From Aldrovandia affinis (taxonomy: Eukaryota > Chordata > Actinopteri > Notacanthiformes > Halosauridae), in the NCBI GenBank assembly GCA_029706075.1, contig JAINUG010000108.1:868001-932000 (forward strand): a stretch of 64,000 bases of DNA, written 5' to 3'. The position numbers and the translations under genes are program-made. Below, piece by piece: positions 45,897 to 57,596 of this stretch (within the stretch, counting starts at the first letter, position 1; each line of letters starts with the position of its first letter). Under the pieces are notes generated by a model. The model saw only the letters and a program-made list of their open reading frames with translations. It was not told the origin of the DNA and searched no databases.

Positions 45897-47970
45897 GAAA
45901 TCATCTGTTGTCAACTTAAGTCAGGCTGTCCTAACCCCTATACAACACTCTGTGTTAGAACATAGCTTGTCTTTTATCCCCCACCACCTGCAAATCATTT
46001 TGAGACTTTTAAGATTTTTAAGAGATATATTTTTGAAGATAAAATATTTCTTTGCACAAAAAGCACTTTTTTCCCTACAAAAAATAGAAATCACTTTATT
46101 GAAACCTACTGTAGACTTGTAGAGTTTGAATTTGAAAATCACCTTAAGAAGATGATGAAAACCATGTCCAAGGACTGAATGGAAACACTCAGTGAACTTG
46201 AAAAGAACAATTCCAATGTCACTAAGCCTGAACATAAAGGGGGCAATATTGTTGTCATGGACAAGTGTAAATATGGCCAAGAGGTTTTAAGACAACTTGA
46301 TGATAGCACATTTTATAAATAATAAAAATATGACCCTACTATCATCTATCTTAATGAGGTATGCCTACTTCAGAAGATGGTGTTCTTAATTCAGATATCT
46401 CTCCTAAGGTGTAAAAATGTGTACTTAATAAAAATCATCTTAAACCTTTCCTGTATATTCTACAAGACTCCTCAGAAGCCACCAGGTAGACCCATTGTCT
46501 TAGGGCTCAGAGGCTTCACAGAAAGTGTGTCCAGCTTTATTTATTAGCATTCACATTAAAGAATGCGTTCCCACTCTTAAGTCCTACATTAAAGACAGAA
46601 ACTTATTTCTAGTGTTTATCCACCCTTAGATCAAGATACCATATAGTGTACCTTAGATATTGAAGCTCTTTATACTACTATACCTCATCAACAAGGCCTT
46701 AACACTTTAGAACATTACCATAACACTAGACCTGTACTTAACCCTTCCACTACCTTTCTAGTTAATTTGCCTTCTTTTGATTTAAAAATAAACTTTTCTT
46801 TTTTAATGACATCATAAGAAAAGCTATGGGAACAACAAGTTTGGCTTGTTTATTTGCTGGGAAACTAGAAGAGCATGTTTTATATGGTTCACAGAATATC
46901 CCCTTTCTTCCATCAATTGTAACTTGGAAATGCTCTATAGATGATTGTGTAATGATGTATTCTTACAATGGAAAGGGAGTGTCCCTATGCTTCAGGAGTT
47001 TTTCATTTATTTAAATGATCGTTTTGAGGGATTCAAGTTCACTTTGAACTACAGCTTTTAAGTAATCAATTTCTTAGACATTAAAGTCACCAAGAAGGGA
47101 TTAGGCCTCACCTCTGATGTTTACACTAAACCTACAGACTGAAACACTTTTACCGGCCAGAAGCTTTCATGTCCCCCCACCCCCCTCTTTGAAGCAAGGC
47201 CTCCCAACAAGTCAGCTTACCAGGTTAAAAAGAATCTGTGACACAGTACTGAAAGAAAATGAAAACAAACGAAAAACATGTCGAACAAATTTATAGATAG
47301 AGAATACAAAAAAAGATTGGCTTGGTGCAGCAGAACAAAAATTGGAACATAAAACTAGGGAAACTTGCCTATAAAACAAACAAAAGTGCAAGACAAATTC
47401 TGGCTTGATCTTTTGCACCACAAATACTCCCAAGACCAGTAATATCAAGAATATGGGTTTAAAACACTGGCATGTCCTTCAGTGGTCCACTCTTAAAAGA
47501 CACTATTAAAGATCAACCCCTTGTAAACGTTAAGGGGGCAAGAAATAGAGTTGTTAGAGCATGTCCACCAAAAGTAGTCAAACTAGGTACACTTACTGGC
47601 TGTACTCCTCTGAGTAACTTTAAATATGGTAATTGCGTCAACTGTCAATACACTAAAAATTTTAAGTGTTTTACATACCCTGTTAATGGTAACATAGTAA
47701 AGATCAAGACCAGAAAAAAACTGAAATTGTATTTATATGATAAGGTGTCCTTGGTGAAAGATCTACATTGGAGAAACTGCATGTCCCCTTAAGAAACGAA
47801 TGACTGAACATAGAAGCTCAATTAAAAGAGATAATGTTAAAAATCCTGTGACATTGTAAAGAAGCTAAGCCTGATATTTACCCCTTTTTCTTTATAGGTA
47901 TTGTGCAAGACACACTAAACAATATAGGTGGTGATATCAAGAAAAATGGAGGCCTTTTGGATTTTTCATT
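45890..47970 (+). mobile_element. Penelope-like retroelement, decayed
   Basis: Frame-broken remnants run in the order expected for a Penelope-like element. VVNLSQAVLTPIQ..LEHSLSFIP is at 45900-45980, and KGGNIVVMDKCKYGQEVLRQ at about 46240-46300. The PPGRPIV-like segment (PGRPIVLGLRG) is near 46480, and the RT motif region LDIEALYTTIPHQQGLNTL at about 46650-46710. The linker GNCVNCQYTKNFKCF is at 47630-47670. A GIY-YIG endonuclease piece (IYIGET, KKRMTEHRSSIKRD) is at 47760-47830. The tail is GGDIKKNGG..LDFSL near 47930-47970. Stops and shifts show it is inactive. Confidence 0.8.
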
Positions 47971-50900
47971 GTAAAATTTTTTTTTATTTCCACAAGGCAT
48001 GAATGATGATTTTACCATCAAAGATTTTTTTATAACATGTTATATGCAGTAGAATTTTATAGTTTTATATATTTTGTATATTTTTACCCATTTCATTTTA
48101 TTTGATCTATTTATTGTCCTTACTGCATGAACTGGGGATACTATGTACCAGGGTCTTTGATTTCTGTTTTAGGAGATTTTCACCTTAGTGTTCCATGGAT
48201 GACTGACAAACAGTTTCCTTTCTCATGCCATGTACTTTTGAAAAATACACCTGTTACACCAGTTGGATCTCATTGGCCAAACATAACATACCGCCCACTT
48301 CCACTTGATTATTTGTTGGACCCTATTGGGAGTTGATCGCCTGACTGATGACTTACATTCTGTACAGTCATTTTCTAAGATATGTGGATGTATGCCATTA
48401 GTTGCCTGTCTTAAGACCTAATCTCCTTAATTCCCATTGGAGGATTTTAATTTTTGAACCTGTGAGAAACACGTTTGTTTTAAATAATAAACAATGACTT
48501 TCTTCCATTCTACCTCAAGTGTAGCTGGAATTCTTTATGCTTATTGCTACTGTTTCCTATTCTATGCACCTTGTTAGTTCGACAAAGTAGCACCAGAGCT
48601 CCCCATTGCTGTTCCACCTAGTAAAAATAAGCTGGAGCAGCACCCACTATATGCAATGTTTGGCCCCGTTACACTCCCGGAAATGATCATGCCAATACTT
48701 TTCAGAGATAGTCAAACCAAACTTTTCACAAAAACAAAACTCTTTTCAAAATCTCTAAAAAACTGACACAGCATTGCTGGAATTGGTTATTGATACACGC
48801 TGTGGTGGGAATGTGGCTGAGGAGCTGACAGCAGAAAGCTATATACTGGATTATTTTTCATCACTTTGTCAGTGGAACTTGGGAGTATACCCTGCAGACA
48901 GAAACCAGTCTGACAGGTACTTGGAGCTTCCTTACACACAGCAAATATATCACCTCACTGGAATCAGGGCACGGAAGGGACATCTCTGTTCATCATCTAT
49001 AGTGGATTTTACCAATCGCTTGGGGCAAGAGAAGCCAGGCACATCCCATTATATCCGTAGTCTGGTGGTCAAGGCATCACGGAAAAATGATGGGTCCAAC
49101 AGGACTTCAAAATGATGTTCACTGGAACTACATACCGTAACCATCTGTAGAAGACCACTATGTCTCAGTGATGTCCCCCATATTTAGCCATTTTTCCATC
49201 TCTGTCCAGCAGTTAATCATATTCAATGTGGTCTAGCAATTCAGGTTTATGAACATGATATCATCTCTGAAGTGTTTGTCCTTACATTTCCCCATAATCA
49301 GGTTTAATTCCATTGGACAAAACCAGTGAAAAGACATCTTGGATGAATGATTTAATATATTATTATGGCAGCATTTTAAAAGTCACTGTCTAAGGTTCGA
49401 TTACTGGAGAAAATGTATACAAATCAGTAATTTGCTTTGGCTAGGGAAAACTTGGGTCGGCCTCGATCATAAAATTAAACTCATTTACCAGTTTGACCCA
49501 CCATATGAGGTCATTTCTCTCAGGAATCTCTACTTTCTCCATTGCAAATCAAATATGAATTAAGAAAATAAAAGTTTAATACAATGCTGTTACAGTGGGA
49601 CACAGAAAAAAATAGATATTGATGTAGACTATTAATAAGTTGATACTCCTGATGCTTGTCTACATCTGTAATGTGATTATTTTTAAACACAAATTGAAAA
49701 TAATCAGTTGGTGTAATTTATAGGCCTAATTTATAGCAAGCTACTGTTAGCTTATAATATTTACATCTGGTACTTGATAACTTAATATAGTCAGTACAAC
49801 TATAACAAATCTTGTATCTCAGCACCTTGGATTCTCTGAACCCGGGAGTATTAGTATTGGATTGTTGTTCATTCGATTTTCCACCCCCCTTATTATGATA
49901 ACATTAGGAAACATTAAGATTTTTCAATATTGATAATGTCCAACATAAGCAAATAAAAGCTAGAGGTTGCAGGCAACCACACAACTTTCACATAGAATCA
50001 TTGTTGACTGTTTATCGTTGAATGAATGGTGACAAAACAGTTGAACCGGTGTGATTATCAATGGACATATTTTGCTTGGCCAGGGATGAACTAAGAAAAC
50101 TATTTCATGCACATCTAAAACAGCAATCCCTGGTGCCTGTACATGTGCCAAATATTAGATGAATGATTGAGTGTCATGGGGAGTTATGCTATTGCAGTAA
50201 AAAGTATTCAGTGTTCACTTATGACTGGTCGATGGATGACTTTCTGAAGCGACTTGTTAAGCAATCAACACATTACGATCTCAATTAATCATTCAATTAC
50301 CACAAATGAGGTGTGCATTGGAGTGTAGTAGACTAGTCAGCAGTTAGTGCTGCAGACACCCACACATAATCATACTGATTGATTTATAAGTAGGCTACTG
50401 CTTTCTATTGTGAAAATATGTCTGTTGACACTTCTATAGGACATATTATGGCCATACTGGAGCAAAAAAATATCTGATATGTTGAAATGAGTGAACAGAT
50501 ATTTTTTAAATCGCACAAACTTATAAAAACAATTGAAAACAAAAGGAAAAAGATTTTTTTGACAGACTAAAGGCTAAATATAAATATAAAGAACAAAATT
50601 GTTATTGATGGGATGCCTTGGTTTTTAGAAATTAATTTAAGGGAGCACAATATTCTATATTTTGGTGTTGATTTTAATCATTGTCAGATCATTTGTTGTT
50701 TCCTCTCTCATGACTTGTCGTAGAGGCATAAAAATCTGTCCATAAGAGGAAACTCCCCTTTTTGAAACATGGTGAAAAATGCATGCCCTTGGTGATATGT
50801 AGTATTTCACACACACTTTGACCCTGGGTGACAGAAGGTATTTTATACACATCTGCAAACTATACCCAAGAAGTATGTGAAATGTGAGAAATATCTGACA

Positions 50901-51480
50901 ATATTTGTCAAGAGTTAAGCAAGAAAGAAAAATAAAGAAGCAGACTACCACAAGACTTCCTAGCTGAGGTCCTGTTGACTTTGAGTTATGGTCAAGATTG
51001 TACCTAGAGACAGTGTTTATGAAATGTAGAAATTAGCTGAATGAGTAAGTGACGATAATTAGTGACCCTATGTTGTTGGCCAGTTGTGCAAAATTTGTGT
51101 TGAAAATGCTTCATTTACATGAAGGGCTTGGATATCCAAGCTGTATTCAACAAAAAGGCAAAACAGTAACACTTTTTTCTTGTACACTAGCCATTTCTGT
51201 GCACTACTCTGAAAAGTGAGTGATAATGATGCATGACTTACGTTAGGATACTCAAGCAACATAAAGTTACACATTTTACTGCACCTTTTCTTAAAACGGA
51301 TGGCTGGATGCCTGGGGTCATGCTCTAGGCGGCTAGATGATTAATGATTGTATATACCCTCTTGAGTAAACATCGTTGGCAGCTGCTTTATTTGTTAAAC
51401 CATAGCATTGCAACAGAAGGAGGGAGGGGGAAATTCTGCACACACAGGGCACAGGAAGAGGATTCTGGTGCTGTGCCAAG
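47971..51480. other. Intergenic, nothing firm
   Basis: AT-rich sequence. A 113-codon frame at 48774-49115 has no recognisable domain and is regarded as chance or repeat-derived. The first 0.5 kb could include the 3' UTR of the Penelope-like element. Confidence 0.4.
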
Positions 51481-51482
51481 GT

Positions 51483-51483
<1 letters not shown>

Positions 51484-51540
<57 letters not shown>
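51484..51540 (+). repeat. (CT)n(TA)n compound microsatellite
   Basis: About 18 CT units followed by about 11 TA units, directly abutting the inverted-repeat element at 51541. Confidence 0.95.
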
Positions 51541-52057
51541 CATTATGAGGGGCCAAATTGCTGCAGGCAATACAAATATAAATTCTGAATATATAAATGT
51601 AAGTCTGAATATATAGAAGTTTATCCTGAATATATAAATGTAACTTTATGCTCAGGCATATCAAAAGGCAGCTGCTTTGATCTCTTTACAATTGATTTTG
51701 ATGGACCAATCGGCCGTGTAAATCTGCCAATCCAAACTATTGCCATTCCAATTTAATGTTAACATGTTTTTTGATTGTACTGTGTCTGAATAATGACAAT
51801 TACAAATAAAATGTGCCTACTTTATACAAAAAAAAGGGATTTGTTCCATCACAATTAATTACAAAGAGACCAAAGCAAATGTTTTTGATATGCCTGAGCA
51901 TAACGTTACATTTAGGATTTACTTTTATATATTCAGGATGAACTTTTATATATTCAGACTTACATTTATATATTCAGGATATACTTTTATATATTCAGAC
52001 TTACATTTATATATTCAGGAAATCCTTTTCTTATTGCCTGCTCGGCCCTCCATAATA
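51541..52057. mobile_element. 517-bp MITE-like element with tandem repeats in its arms
   Basis: Termini are CATTATGAGGGGCC (left) and, on the opposite strand, TATTATGGAGGGCC (right), followed by GCAGGCAATA in both. The arms are long: GCTCAGGCATATCAAAA at left near 51650 matches the inverted sequence at about 51882-51898, and similarity runs on to about 51705 and 51841. Within the arms sit about 20-bp units (TTACATTTATATATTCAGAC type), three at left and five at right. It sits in a TA-rich site, so target duplication cannot be read. No ORF. Confidence 0.65.
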
Positions 52058-53254
52058 TATATATATTTATATATATACAGCATATATATATAATGTTTTC
52101 ATCAACCAGTAGTGGTTTATTACCAATACATAGGGACTTGTAATCCTCACTGTCAAACTGGCCCACTTTCTTACCACTGGATAGCAAATGGTTATGACCT
52201 CCTACTGAGAGCAAGTCTCCATTGGCTCTAAATCATCTGTTTTGGAGGTTTTGCACATGGAATTGCTTTTTAAAATGGGGAAAGAGATGATAATTTATAG
52301 AGTGGTAAAAGCCCAGAAGACTCATAGGCTATGCTCAAGAATAAATTGCTAATATAACCCCCAAAATGTAAGATGGTTAACATGAGAACAAAATGTTGGA
52401 TTTATTCTGATCAGCTATATTGCAAAATTGCTAAGTAAAGTGACTGTATGTCATGCATAGCACTGTAAAATTATGTCATTGTTATTTCGAAACAATAATA
52501 CTTCCTCGTGAATTTACTAACAATTCACATACAAAAGAGTAAAAGAGAGCATCTCACCCTACAAAGCTTGCTTACAAAGCAAATCCATTGCCAATTTAAT
52601 TTAATCACACATTGTCCTTTGCTTTGTGTAACAAAGTTTTGCATAGGTTTCTTGCTTACGTCTCACGCGGTATTATGTTGCATAATAATTTATGCAATTT
52701 AATGAAAATACTCTGTGATAAAAATAAGATATTGCAACAATTAGACAATTTCAGCAACATTGGCTCCCATATGTCTCATATGTCTCATGTGTCATGTCAT
52801 CTTACAACAAAGCAACAAACAGAAAGGACCCACGTGACTCAGACACAAACTTCGCTAAGCACATTGCCATACCAGACTCCTAAAAAATGAAACATTTGAA
52901 AGCTGACTGTGAATTTATAGCGTGTCTCTGGTTCTCGTAAACCTCCTGTTCAAGTAGGTCAAGTGTCAGATCAATTTTTCAGCTCCTGACATTTTGCTCT
53001 TTTTTTTTTTTACATACACTCTCATGCGTTTCTCAGGCTATGGTGAGCTCGGTTTATCACCTCTTCTGCAAACAGAAACACAGATGGAGAGGAATGTGCC
53101 CATCTTGAACACTACATCATAAGCACTGACCCTATGGACAATCCTCAGTCTATGGCTATTGTTAGGTCGCTCAGATAATATAAAATCCATCCCCTGAGCA
53201 CCTCTTATATAAGTTTTCTGAGTAGACATTTTAGACCATAATTATATATATATA
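52058..53254. other. Intergenic, nothing firm
   Basis: AT-rich DNA with TA-rich tracts at 52058-52092. No gene recognised. Confidence 0.45.
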
Positions 53255-54332
53255 CAGGTAACTGCCAAAATAAAGGAAACACCAACATAAAGTGCCTTGA
53301 TAGGGCGTTGGGTCACCACAAGCCACCAGAACAGCTTCAGTGCACCTTGGCATAAATTCTAAGAGTGTCTGAAACTCAATTGGAGGTATGCAACACCATT
53401 CTTCCACAAGAAATTCAAAAATGTGGTGTTCTGTTGATGGTGGTGGAAAAGGCTGTCTCAGGCGCCACTCCAGAATCTCCTGTAACTGTTCAATTGGATT
53501 ACAATCTGGTGACCGAGACAGCCATTGCATATGTTGTACATTATTTTCATGCTCATCAAACCATTCAGTGACCACTCTTGTCCTGTGGATGGGGGCATTG
53601 TCATCCTGGAAGAGACTACTCCCACCAGGATATAAATGCTTCACCACAGGATGAAGATGATCACTCAGAATGGCTTTGTATTTATTGGTGTTTACCTTGT
53701 CCTCCTCATGCCAGAAAAATGCACCCCACACCATAACAGAACCGCTAGAGCCCTTCACTGTGGGAATTAAGAACTCAGGCCTGTAGGTTATTATTGGCAT
53801 GCGCCACACATCCATTGTTGAGAACAAGGTGAAGGATATCTGACCATATGATTTTTTTCCATTGCTCAGTTGACCACTGTCTGTGTTCTTTGCATCACTG
53901 TACTTGCAAACATGCATTTGTAGGTGTAATAAGGGGTTTATGCACTGCAACCCGACCAGAATATCCCTCTCCATTCTCGACGGACTGTTCTTGATTAAAC
54001 TGCCTGCTCACGCCCTAGATTGATATTTGCAGTCAACTGATTCAGAGTTGCTCCTCTGGTTTGCCTTGCATCTTGAAGCAATGTATGCACATCACAGTCG
54101 AGGAGTGGCCACTAGTAGATGATGGCTTTCCCTCAGACTTCCATGCCAACATCACCTTAGCCACTTCCTCATGAAACATCAGCAAGTTGAGCAGCCATTG
54201 TCACTGAAGCATGATGTGATGTTAATTGCTTAATTGACTCAGGAACCAAACTTGTGTGGAAGCCCCTGCTTTCAATATACTTTGTATCCCCCATTTACTC
54301 AAGTGTTTTTCCTTTATTTTGGCAGTTACCTG
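53255..54332 (-). mobile_element. Tc1-like transposon (DD36E-type), internally shortened
   Basis: Terminal repeats CAGGTAACTGCCAAAATAAA lie at both ends, inverted; TA precedes the left end (53253-53254). Length is 1,078 bp, about 0.5 kb short of a usual Tc1. One open frame (53231-53974, minus, 247 codons) covers the catalytic C-terminal half. It has GSVMVWGAFFWHEEDKVN, FQDDNAPIHRTRVVTEWFDE and SPDCNPIEQLQEILEWRLRQ, then GALVA-like end sequence. The D of QDD and the E of NPIE are separated by 36 residues. The N-terminal DNA-binding half is missing or scrambled, so it cannot be autonomous. Confidence 0.85.
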
Positions 54333-57180
54333 ATTATTCAAATTCTATATTTTGAGTGGCAGTAAACAGCATTGTGTTCTTTTTTTATTAAAAACAGGTG
54401 CTGTTAAGATTGAGAATCTTCTCCAAACAAGTCGGATCAGTTTAACATTTGGCAGTGCTAAACATAAGCAGCGCGACTTTGTTTTTTCTTGTTTCCTTTT
54501 TGGGACATGGGCCTTTTGGCAACATAGATTAGCACAGAGACCTCAAAGAATAAATTGTTTTACAATGGTTATTTGCACAAGGCTAATCAAAAACAAAATG
54601 TACACACATGAAAATTATTTAAAATGTTTTTGTGTTTTGGAGTTAACAGTTTATTGTTACTCTGATAGAATAATGGCCTCTGGCAGTTGTATCTGGTTTT
54701 ACTCTGCATCCACATACTACTACCAAATACCAGCATCCTTATAAAGTAGTTCAAATTAAATAAATTAAGGTTTCATTAAAATGTCTATTTTCAGGAATTG
54801 ACTAGATTCGTAAATGGTTATTATCTTTCTGTGTTCACAATGGTATCTTCCTTCAAACAGCTGGTATGAAGAAATGGGGTGTCTAATATCCTTGAATGGT
54901 TTGGTCTTGAATCACATGCTCCACAGCCGTACTGCAGATGACCCCCATATCTTGTTTGAAGTTTGTTTTCTTTGGTCAGGTTTTATTCCTCTTATTTTGC
55001 TCTTTTCTTACTCTTAATACTACTACTATTTTGTTTGGACCGTGTTGACCCCATATGTAAACGACTATCATTGCCTAAGTGCCCATGTCTCTCTCTTAAT
55101 AAAGTATGTTAATATTGGTTACTGCAAGTTGAATTCAATTGAACTAACTCTATAATTGAGCAAATTTCATTTAAAACCTGACAGTACTATCTGGAGAGCT
55201 GGCGGATTATCTATATGACATTGGCAACAGCGCAACAATAATAGCAATAAAAAACACACAAAGGAAGAAAAATTTAATTTTGGACTGTTTGGCCTTTCAA
55301 TCTCGCATTCTATATCGTAAAATATTTAGTGACATGAGTAATGATACAAAGAATCCTCGCTGCACATCAATTTCAGAAACTATGGCTACAGTGGTGTAAA
55401 CATCTCTGAACACATAATTTATTCACTAAGCAGAGATAGAAATGTTTCACATTTTTGAGCAGGCCTGAATCATATGATTTAACAGCTCTCAGATGAAGTA
55501 CAAATTATCTTGGGTTGTTGTTCTCTTATTTTCTCTTATTTTCATGCAGTCAGTTCTTTGCTGACACTTTATAAAGTGAAATTTGCTTCCAAAAAACAGT
55601 TTGACAAATGGGAGTAAATTGAGCCATGATGAAGATATTGTGACATAGGTAGACTAAGTATGGATAAAAGGATCCCAGCTTGACTTATGTTCTTTAATGC
55701 ACGGCACTTCAACCTTAAAATGTCGGCACACAACCAGGGGAAACATAAGTAGGGCCCCTTTCTTGCAGTCTGCTATTGCTAAACATGGTACTGCATCAAG
55801 GTGGTATGTGGCTGCTGTTTCTGGTGTCAGCAGTAGGACTTGGAAGCAGCAAGGTGATGATGGGGGTTATGTGAGTAAATGAGCGCAACAGGTAGGGTGG
55901 CCATTTCCAAAACCCCAGAATGGAGGACACTTCAGGCAGAGGCAATTTAATGTAATAATATGACCAATTTAAAACCATAACCTATACAGACTAACTGAGA
56001 TTGAAAATGTGTACTCACAATAGCTGGATGGTCTACTTATGGTACTTCTGTTAGAAATAAATCTGTGCTCTTTTGACCACTCTGGGTTCTATGAAGTCTT
56101 CCGTTTCTGCATTTTGCAGGGCTGGCTACGATAGCAGCGAACACTCTCCGATAGCACTTGGAAAAATTGCATGGCTTGCCACTCGCGCCCGTAGTGTACG
56201 TAAGAACGTCATATTAAAGCATGGTATTTGTTGACATTTATTCGACCAATGGCACAGACAATTTGTTATTTGACAAATACATAAACCAATAAGAAGCACA
56301 TTTGAATCTTCAAATGTGATTTAATGAAGAATTTTGTGTTTTTCTAGTCTAGACTTCAAAAGGAGGACAAATGGACGTCCGGCAGAATTTAACGACGGAG
56401 GACAGAGCGCTTGAAAAGTGTTTTTCTAGCTTTTTTCCACAGCTATTTTGGCAGGATAAGTACTTATTCCCATAGTCAGAGTCTTACAAGACATAACATA
56501 GACTATCAATGTTGTTTTTGGGTGAGATCCATTTGCTAATAACCACTGTAAATATCAAATGAACTGAACCAATGAGACCAAAAGATGCAGTCCAAGGCTC
56601 CACTGAGCAGCAATGGCTGGCAAGTCTTTCTTTGTAATGAGTAGTTTCTTAAACCTGTTACCGCCAGAAACCGAGTTCTGCATAGCCTTGTAAAAGGGCA
56701 CTAAAATAGCAATGCCACAAGATATTACATTAACATAGCCATTAAATTATAAGTATGTATTAGGCTTTTTCTGTTATGTAAGTAAGGTAGAAGCTGTAGG
56801 CAACCAGAAGGAATTCAAGCTGAATGGCTTTTTACTTTGAGCTTTGGTCCAATTTGGTTTACTTTGAGCTTTGGTGCACAAACTCTTAGAAAAAAATGGA
56901 TAATACCCTACAAAGCTTTGTGCAAACAGATTTTATTTTTAAAGAAAAACAATAAAAAATTTGTTGTAGGTTCTCAACCTTTCCGGCACGAAAGCCTAAT
57001 AAAGCTACTCATTTCATTATGAGATTTGGTGCTGGTATGTTAAATGTTAAATATTTGATTAATATATCAGTGGCAGCTAACCTGATTTCTGGGGGCTTAA
57101 TATTTTACCTACAGAAAAATAACCTTGTTATTTCTGGTGATCTGAGACTGCACACTGTAGCATGCAAAGAACATGGGTAG
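54333..57180. other. Intergenic, nothing firm
   Basis: AT-rich sequence. A piece near 55890-55935 (ggtggccatttccaaaaccc) and 56355-56400 (ggaggacaaatgg) may be an old repeat. No gene recognised. Confidence 0.35.
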
Positions 57181-57189
57181 CCAGAACGT

Positions 57190-57596
57190 TTCAACAACTG
57201 TACACCCCTGCTTGCTGAACCCTTCGGGAAACCCTCCCTAAGCAATTACGGAAGAATGAAGTGCGGCGGGAGAGAGCAGAGGGTCTGTGCTCCCCCGACT
57301 TTCTGCTGAGTTCATCATCTGCGGTCGCCTGCGAGCAGAGAGTGGGGAGGGACAGGACATGACTGGCGAGTAAAGCTAACACAGACCAGATGGAGCTGGA
57401 GAGCTGGGAAAGGGTCACAAGATGTTAAGACAGCTGTGGGTTCTTCTGGACGATTATGGGTGGTGGAAACTTCATATTATTATTGCGAAAAAGAGTTCAG
57501 AGTTTGAAAACAACACTTTGCCCAAACCCTGAGAGCTGGACAGAGGGGTAAAGGAGTAGTGGTGGAATAACTGAGGGCTTGAGGCTATAGCACACG
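57190..57596 (+). other. Exon-like GC-richer block ending in a strong donor
   Basis: A locally GC-rich segment (gtgcggcgggagagagcaga, gcggtcgcctgcgagcagag) in AT-rich surroundings. It ends at CACACG|GTAAGTAAAA (GT 57597-57598), a near-consensus donor. It could be a non-coding first exon or promoter of a gene beyond the right edge, or a lncRNA exon. No long ORF; no partner acceptor identified. Confidence 0.25.

Noticed and set aside
48774-49115. 113-codon plus-strand ORF
   Set aside because: No recognisable family, no promoter or splice sites seen; similar-length frames occur by chance in this window.
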